Source: Desulfovibrio sp. JC010 (GTDB taxonomy: Bacteria; Desulfobacterota; Desulfovibrionia; Desulfovibrionales; Desulfovibrionaceae). Taken from it: a stretch of DNA of 64,000 bases. The notes beneath the pieces were generated by a model, which did not search any database, was not told the DNA's origin, and worked only from the letters and a program-made list of their open reading frames with translations. The position numbers and the translations under genes are program-made. Each line of letters starts with the position of its first letter. The stretch's first letter is position 1. Shown here in pieces: positions 58,743 to 64,000 of the stretch. The stretch spans positions 124,001-188,000 of the forward strand of contig NZ_VOIQ01000010.1 of NCBI RefSeq assembly GCF_010470675.1, in the 5' to 3' direction.

Positions 58743-60941
58743 ATGAAACTCCGCTGGAAACTGCTCATAGTACTGCTGACTTTTTCCCTGACTCCTTTGT
58801 TCGTGCTCAAAACACACGGACTGAATTCACTTAAGGAGCTGGGGGCTGATCTGCAGACCCAGACCCGTGTAACCCTGCTGGAACGGGCCACCCGCACCCT
58901 TGCCGATCAGGCCAAGGGTGCTGCGGTCATGATCAATATTGAGGAAAGACTTTACAAAAGCAGCCTCAACAGCATTCAGGGAGAAGCGGAACTGCGGTTG
59001 AACGATGATGATACAGCCCCGCAGGTGAAAAAAGCTTTCATTACCACTCCAAACACAAGCTTTGACAAACCGGAGCTCATCAACATCCCTGCCTATAAAA
59101 AACGGGCACTTTTAGGCAAAAGCGGGAACCGCAAAAACAGCCACACCCAGATGGCCGACATCCAGCGCGGAGACCTCATTGACCTGCCTGTTACGCTCGA
59201 CCATGTTTCGTTTTGGCTGGCCGGGGATCTGACCCGTGAACAAGCCGCAAGAGATATCAACAGAATCACCCCCCTGCTGGATGATTTCAAAACATCCGCC
59301 GCTGTTTTGCAGGATCTCGTTCTCTGGCAGGAAATCATCCTTGAAAACGGTCTGGTTGCCAGCTATCCGGGTCATACTTCCTTTCCCAGAAAGTATGACC
59401 CCAGAACCCACGAATGGTACAAAGCAACCCGCAAGCTGGGTACAGCAAACTGGACCCTTCCGTCCACCGATGCAGCCACAAAAACCCTCTGCAACAGGTT
59501 GACCGCCCCGCTTTATGGAGCTGACGGTCAATTCATCGGAGTTGCTTCACTGGTAATCCCCATTGGGGAGAGCATAAACAAAGCCCTCATTTCAACCGAC
59601 ATCCAGAAAGCAAAAGTACTGATGGTCTCGACTTTGTATCGGGAAGAAGAGCAACAGAATTCACTGCTGGTAATCAGTAAGATAGGCGAGGAGCAGGATG
59701 AAAACAGATTCCGCCCTGAACATGGGCGATTCTGGCAGGCTCCCCCGAAAAAAGAATGGCTGAGCGAAGATAACCCTGAATTCAAAACTCTGATCACAGA
59801 TGTTGATGAAAAGAATTCAGGTGTTCTGCAGATGAATTACAAGGGAGTCCCTTCCTTGTGGACATACAGCCCTGTAAACAAAGCCGTATCCATTCTCATC
59901 ATCACCCCGGTTCACGAATTCACAGCCGAGGCGGATGAAGCCGAACAGTATGTGCGGGAAAGCATTGCCAACCAGTACGAAGGAACTTCGCTGATCGCAC
60001 TGGCGGTAATCCTGTCCATCGCGGTTGTAGCCTTTTTTGTGGCCCAGAGCCTATCCACACCCATCCGCAAAATTTCAGAAGCCATGACCAAGGTGGGTGA
60101 GGGAGACTGGGATGCCCGTGCGGACTTCCACTCCAGGGATGAGCTTGGCGACCTTGCTGAAAATTTCAATATCATGGTCCCGCAACTACGCGAGCATTCC
60201 CAGATCAGGCAGGCCCTGAGTCTGGCCGATGAAGCCCAGCAGTCACTTTTCCCGCAGGCTTCCCCCGTTGTGGAAGGAGTCGAGATAGGAGCACGCTGCA
60301 CCTTTTCCGAAAAGACCGGGGGCGACTACTATGACTTTTTAGGCTGCTCCACCTGCGGCCCGAATACTTTTGCCACGGCCATCGGCGATGTGTCCGGCCA
60401 TGGCATAAGCGCAGCCCTGCTCATGACCAGTGCCCGGGCCTACATGCGCGCCCTTTCCGGCCGAGGCAAAACTCTGGTAGAGGCAGCAGTGGAACTCAAC
60501 CGCCTTGTTACCAAGGATTGCGCCCAGACCGGGCACTTCATGACCATGTTCATGGCCGTCTGCAATGCTGAGAAAAGAATCGTCAACTGGATCAGGGCCG
60601 GGCATGACCCCGGACTGGTCTACACCCCCGAAGAAGACCGTTTTGATCAACTTCTGGGCGAAGGGCTGGCTCTCGGTGTGGATGAAGATTATCCTTACCG
60701 CGAATACGCGACCCCCATGAATCAAGGGCAGATCATGGTTCTTTACACTGACGGCATCTGGGAAGCGCACGACCTTTCAGGCAAGCAGTTCGGTAAGGAG
60801 CGTCTGAAACAACTTATTCGCGACAACAGCCACAAGCAGGCTCAGGAAATAGCGGACACGATTCTCATTGAAGTGGCTGCCTACCGCAAAGGTTTTCCGC
60901 TGGAAGATGACTGCACAATCATAGTGGTGAAATTTTTATGA
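58743..60941 (+). CDS. membrane sensor phosphatase (Cache-HAMP-SpoIIE)
   Basis: 732 residues. One N-terminal membrane helix, an extracytoplasmic dCache-like sensor (~30-410; FPRKYDPRTHEWYKATRK), a second helix near 420-440, HAMP (PIRKISEAMTKVGEGDWDAR), then a SpoIIE/PP2C phosphatase (GGDYYDFL, AIGDVSGHGISAALLMTSARAYM, YTDGIWEAHD). It dephosphorylates an anti-anti-sigma-like partner in response to an external ligand. ATGA overlap with the next gene. Confidence 0.92.
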   Translation: MKLRWKLLIVLLTFSLTPLFVLKTHGLNSLKELGADLQTQTRVTLLERATRTLADQAKGAAVMINIEERLYKSSLNSIQGEAELRLNDDDTAPQVKKAFITTPNTSFDKPELINIPAYKKRALLGKSGNRKNSHTQMADIQRGDLIDLPVTLDHVSFWLAGDLTREQAARDINRITPLLDDFKTSAAVLQDLVLWQEIILENGLVASYPGHTSFPRKYDPRTHEWYKATRKLGTANWTLPSTDAATKTLCNRLTAPLYGADGQFIGVASLVIPIGESINKALISTDIQKAKVLMVSTLYREEEQQNSLLVISKIGEEQDENRFRPEHGRFWQAPPKKEWLSEDNPEFKTLITDVDEKNSGVLQMNYKGVPSLWTYSPVNKAVSILIITPVHEFTAEADEAEQYVRESIANQYEGTSLIALAVILSIAVVAFFVAQSLSTPIRKISEAMTKVGEGDWDARADFHSRDELGDLAENFNIMVPQLREHSQIRQALSLADEAQQSLFPQASPVVEGVEIGARCTFSEKTGGDYYDFLGCSTCGPNTFATAIGDVSGHGISAALLMTSARAYMRALSGRGKTLVEAAVELNRLVTKDCAQTGHFMTMFMAVCNAEKRIVNWIRAGHDPGLVYTPEEDRFDQLLGEGLALGVDEDYPYREYATPMNQGQIMVLYTDGIWEAHDLSGKQFGKERLKQLIRDNSHKQAQEIADTILIEVAAYRKGFPLEDDCTIIVVKFL

Positions 60942-61792
60942 GATATTCCATTTATGAACTGGCTACCTATGCCTTCGACCCGCTGCATGCGTTCTGGAAA
61001 AACGAAAAAACGGAACGGGCTGTAGCGGGTCTGCTCATAGCCTGTTTTCTGGCCGCCCTGCTTGGCATTGAGCTGGGCAGGCAGGGTTTGCTGTCCGAAG
61101 TCATTGCAGCCAAGACTCCTACCAGCCACTATGCCGCAGTAGGCATAGCATTTACTTTGGTGCTGGTGCTGGAGGTGATCAGCTTTATCTTCGTACTGCC
61201 CTGTTCTCTTTCCAAATCCGTGGGCAAACAGCTGGAAATCCTCTGCCTGATCCTGATCCGCAATTCATTCAAGGAACTGGTCAATTTCCCGGAGCCGATC
61301 ACTTTTACCGGAGATATGACCCCCATCTACCAGATACTTTCGGACGGAGCCGGAGCCTTTGCGGTTTTTGTCTTGCTGGGAATCTACTACCGTATCCAGA
61401 AACCGCTGCCCACACTGGGACCATCTGCGAAATTCTGCTACGTTGCCTCCAAAAAGCTGGTCTCCCTGATACTGCTCGGCCTGTTCATGGGCCTCAGCGG
61501 CTACCTGCTCTACTGCTCGATAACCGGAAAGCCGACATTTGACTTCTTCAGCACTTTTTACACTATCCTGATCTTCAGTGATATCCTGCTGGTACTCATT
61601 TCCCAGCGTTTTCTTCCGGCTTTCCATGCGGTTTTCAGGAACTCCGGCTTCGCTCTGGTCACCCTGCTGATCAGACTTGCGCTTGCGGCCCCGCCCTTCT
61701 ACAATGCAGCACTGGGGGTTGCTTCGGCCGGGTTTGCGGTCCTTTTAACCCTCGCTTATAATTCATTTTACCGAAACGAAAAGGAATCCTGA
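60938..61792 (+). CDS. multi-pass membrane protein coupled to the SpoIIE phosphatase
   Basis: 284 residues with about seven membrane helices. The start overlaps the end of the phosphatase gene by 4 bp (ATGA), so they are translationally coupled and likely work together. No family I recognise. Confidence 0.75.
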   Translation: MRYSIYELATYAFDPLHAFWKNEKTERAVAGLLIACFLAALLGIELGRQGLLSEVIAAKTPTSHYAAVGIAFTLVLVLEVISFIFVLPCSLSKSVGKQLEILCLILIRNSFKELVNFPEPITFTGDMTPIYQILSDGAGAFAVFVLLGIYYRIQKPLPTLGPSAKFCYVASKKLVSLILLGLFMGLSGYLLYCSITGKPTFDFFSTFYTILIFSDILLVLISQRFLPAFHAVFRNSGFALVTLLIRLALAAPPFYNAALGVASAGFAVLLTLAYNSFYRNEKES

Positions 61793-61794
61793 GA

Positions 61795-62394
61795 ATGAAA
61801 AGCATATGTGTTTTCCTCGGCGCAAATCCGGGAAACGACCCTAAATACGCGCAGGCGGCCCGCAACATGGGCCGGGAGCTGGCTGAGCGCGGCCTGACCA
61901 CGGTTTACGGAGGCTCGCGCACCGGATTGATGGGCATACTGGCCCAGTCCGCCCTTGATGCCGGGGGCAAAGTCATCGGGGTAATTCCTGAAAGCCTCTA
62001 CAAAATTGAGATAGCCCACACCGAACTGACCGAGCTGCACGTCTCCGATTCCATGCATGAGCGCAAGGCACTCATGGCCGAGCTTTCCGACGGTTTCGTG
62101 GCCATGCCCGGCGGAATCGGCACCATGGATGAAATTTTTGAAATCTTCACCTGGGCACAGCTCGGATTTCACACCAAACCCTGCGGCCTGCTCAATGTGG
62201 ACGGCTACTACAACAAACTGCTCTCTTTTCTGGACGGCGTGGTTGAGGAAGGATTCCTGAAAGATATGCACCGGGAAAAACTGCTTATCGCTGAAACACC
62301 GGACCTGCTCATTGAAGCCTTTGCCACCTACGAACCTCCGTCCGGCTCCAAATGGGTGGAAAAGGTTGAAGTCGACCAGCGCAAGAGCCAGTAA
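61795..62394 (+). CDS. LOG-family protein (TIGR00730)
   Basis: 199 residues. GSRTGLMG and the signature PGGIGTMDEIFE define the Lonely-Guy/lysine-decarboxylase-like family. Members hydrolyse nucleoside monophosphates to the base and ribose-5-phosphate. Starts 2 bp after the preceding gene. Terminated at 62421. Confidence 0.92.
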   Translation: MKSICVFLGANPGNDPKYAQAARNMGRELAERGLTTVYGGSRTGLMGILAQSALDAGGKVIGVIPESLYKIEIAHTELTELHVSDSMHERKALMAELSDGFVAMPGGIGTMDEIFEIFTWAQLGFHTKPCGLLNVDGYYNKLLSFLDGVVEEGFLKDMHREKLLIAETPDLLIEAFATYEPPSGSKWVEKVEVDQRKSQ

Positions 62395-62420
62395 AGCCGA
62401 CGAATAATACCAACACAGGA

Positions 62421-62459
62421 AAAGCACTGCATGAAAACTAAAATCATGCGGTGCTTTTT
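62421..62459 (+). terminator. intrinsic terminator
   Basis: AAAGCACTGCATGA, a 9-nt loop, TCATGCGGTGCTTTTT; ends the 58743-62394 operon. Confidence 0.85.
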
Positions 62460-62587
62460 GGTTTTGCATTCCCGGCAATGCAAAACATGCTAATATATTA
62501 CGTAGAATAACAGGACAATGCTGGATAAAACGGACTTATTCTTGTAAATAAGTAATTCAAACCAATTTCACAACGGAGATTCACACC

Positions 62588-63787
62588 ATGAAACAGTCCG
62601 AATACATTGAACTTGAAGACAGATTTGGTGCCCGGAATTACAAACCTCTCGATGTTGTTATTGAAAAAGGCGAAGGGGTCTGGGTCTGGGATGTTGAAGG
62701 GAACAAATATATGGACTGCCTCTCCGCCTACTCCGCAGTAAATCAGGGCCATTGCCATCCGCGTATAAAAAAAGCCATGCAGGATCAGCTGAACAAACTG
62801 ACCCTGACCTCACGGGCCTTCCGTAACGACCAGTTGGGACTTTTCTACGAAGAACTCTGCTCCCTGACCAATTCCCATAAAGTGCTGCCCATGAACAGCG
62901 GTGCCGAAGCCGTGGAAACCGCCATCAAAGCGGTGCGCAAATGGGGCTACGAGGTAAAGGGAGTCCCCGAAGACCGCGCTGAAATCATCGTCTGCAGTGA
63001 CAACTTCCACGGAAGGACCATCACCATCGTCAGCTTTTCCACCGACCTCGGCTCACGCAAAGGTTTCGGCCCTTTCACCCCCGGCTTCAAAATCATCCCC
63101 TTCGGTAATGCCGATGCCCTTGAAGCAAGCATTACCCCCAAGACAGTGGCTTTCATGGTCGAACCCATTCAGGGCGAAGCCGGGGTTATCATTCCCCCGG
63201 ACGGCTACCTCAGAAGAGTCCGTGAAATATGCACTGCCAACAACATCAGCCTGATCCTCGATGAAATCCAGACCGGACTGGGCCGCACCGGAAAAATGCT
63301 GGCCGAAGAACACGAAGGAATTGAAGCGGACATCACTCTCATCGGAAAAGCCCTTTCCGGCGGCTTCTACCCGGTATCGGCTGTGCTTTCCAACACCGAA
63401 GTCCTCGGCGTACTCAAACCCGGTGAACACGGCTCAACCTTCGGCGGCAACCCGCTGGCCTGTGCTGTAGCCCGGGAAGCCCTTAAGGTGCTCAACGAAG
63501 AAAAGCTGATTGAAAACGCTGAAAAAATGGGTGAAAGATTCCTTGCCGGACTGCGTTCCGTTAATAACAGCAAGATCAGGGAAGTACGCGGCCGCGGCCT
63601 CCTGCTGGCAGTGGAATTCAAACAGAATGCGGGCGGAGCACGCCAGTACTGCGAAAAGCTGAAAGATGCCGGATTGCTCTGCAAAGAGACCCACGACAAC
63701 ATCATCCGCTTTGCACCTCCACTGGTGATCAATGCGGAGCAGGTGGACTGGGCACTGGAACGCATCAAGCTCATTATCTCTGTTTAG
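62588..63787 (+). CDS. rocD: ornithine aminotransferase
   Basis: 399 residues, class III PLP enzyme. [26 protein letters not shown] and [13 protein letters not shown] are characteristic of ornithine-oxo-acid aminotransferase. PLP Lys lies in [12 protein letters not shown] and the Asp in [14 protein letters not shown]. It converts ornithine plus 2-oxoglutarate to glutamate-semialdehyde and glutamate. CGGAG before the ATG. Confidence 0.93.
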   Translation: MKQSEYIELEDRFGARNYKPLDVVIEKGEGVWVWDVEGNKYMDCLSAYSAVNQGHCHPRIKKAMQDQLNKLTLTSRAFRNDQLGLFYEELCSLTNSHKVLPMNSGAEAVETAIKAVRKWGYEVKGVPEDRAEIIVCSDNFHGRTITIVSFSTDLGSRKGFGPFTPGFKIIPFGNADALEASITPKTVAFMVEPIQGEAGVIIPPDGYLRRVREICTANNISLILDEIQTGLGRTGKMLAEEHEGIEADITLIGKALSGGFYPVSAVLSNTEVLGVLKPGEHGSTFGGNPLACAVAREALKVLNEEKLIENAEKMGERFLAGLRSVNNSKIREVRGRGLLLAVEFKQNAGGARQYCEKLKDAGLLCKETHDNIIRFAPPLVINAEQVDWALERIKLIISV

Positions 63788-63806
63788 TACAGCCCCACAA
63801 TCAGCC

Positions 63807-64000
63807 ATGGATAGACACATGCCGTTTAAGATAAGATTTGCGACCATCACCACAGGTCTTCTGATATTATTCTTACTACCTATAACATCGGCACTTGCAT
63901 TTCAGGAAGAACTCAGGTTTGACAGGTTGTCCTTGAATGAAGGATTGTCACAATCCTCTATCCTGTGCATGTTGCAGGACTCCCGGGGGTTCCTATGGTT
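63807..64000 (+). CDS. start of a propeller-type sensor protein (3' end outside window)
   Basis: Open from ATG 63807 to the window edge. Signal peptide/membrane segment (TGLLILFLLPITSALA), then FDRLSLNEGLSQSSILCMLQDSRGFLW, the first blade of a two-component-regulator propeller (Reg_prop) as found at the N-terminus of hybrid histidine kinases and diguanylate cyclases. The output domain is not in the window. Confidence 0.8.
   Translation, partial: MDRHMPFKIRFATITTGLLILFLLPITSALAFQEELRFDRLSLNEGLSQSSILCMLQDSRGFLW

Overview
The window looks like a chromosome segment of a marine, Desulfovibrio-like sulfate reducer (Desulfovibrionaceae). The pointers are a sigma-54-type flagellin promoter, a probable selenoprotein, many radical-SAM, C_GCAxxG_C_C and flavin redox proteins, Desulfovibrio-style intergenic repeats and moderate GC. 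The taxonomic call is inference from gene content.

Left flank (1-5,928): a cut-off methyltransferase, a large membrane/TPR protein and asparagine synthetase. They are followed by the scar of a lost type I-E CRISPR-Cas locus: a degraded cas3 running straight into one orphan CRISPR repeat.

Tandem island array (5,929-57,696): an intact tRNA-Leu(CAA) at 57,697-57,783 (minus strand) and three displaced copies of its 3' half (5,929, 15,666, 30,942) delimit three integrative elements. Each has a tyrosine integrase just inside its left att and its own pair of short direct repeats at both ends. Element 1 (E1, 5,929-15,665) carries hipBA, a HerA-DUF4297 defence pair and unknown genes. Element 2 (E2, 15,666-30,941; AT-rich) carries an Ec67-like RT-TOPRIM retron with a mappable msr-msd, a serine recombinase, a flagellin with a beta-propeller-like insert, a (NNGGT)14 putative RNA and 67-bp iterons. 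Element 3 (E3, 30,942-57,696) has a mobilization/replication module (relaxase, MobC, prim-pol, AlpA) on the right. Its roughly 20-kb cargo of redox enzymes and regulators is flanked by two near-identical oriT-like sequences in inverted orientation.

The most unusual signal is in E2. Four backbone genes (a ribbon-helix-helix protein, a Pol-A-like polymerase, an RNase-H-like protein and an AlpA-like protein) read as full-length proteins only if TGA is sense. Together they hold 11 in-frame TGA codons, no internal TAA, TAG or frameshift, and all four end in TAG. In the RNase-H-like protein two TGAs fall on the conserved W-x3-G-W tryptophans, so TGA=Trp is the best reading. A separate single TGA in E3 looks like selenocysteine, with a SECIS-like hairpin. 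Neighbouring genes use TGA as a stop, so the E2 genes must be gated, imported from another code, or served by a suppressor tRNA I could not find.

Right flank (57,784-64,000): ordinary chromosomal genes: DUF554 protein, SpoIIE-type phosphatase with membrane partner, LOG-family protein, ornithine aminotransferase and the start of a propeller-type sensor.
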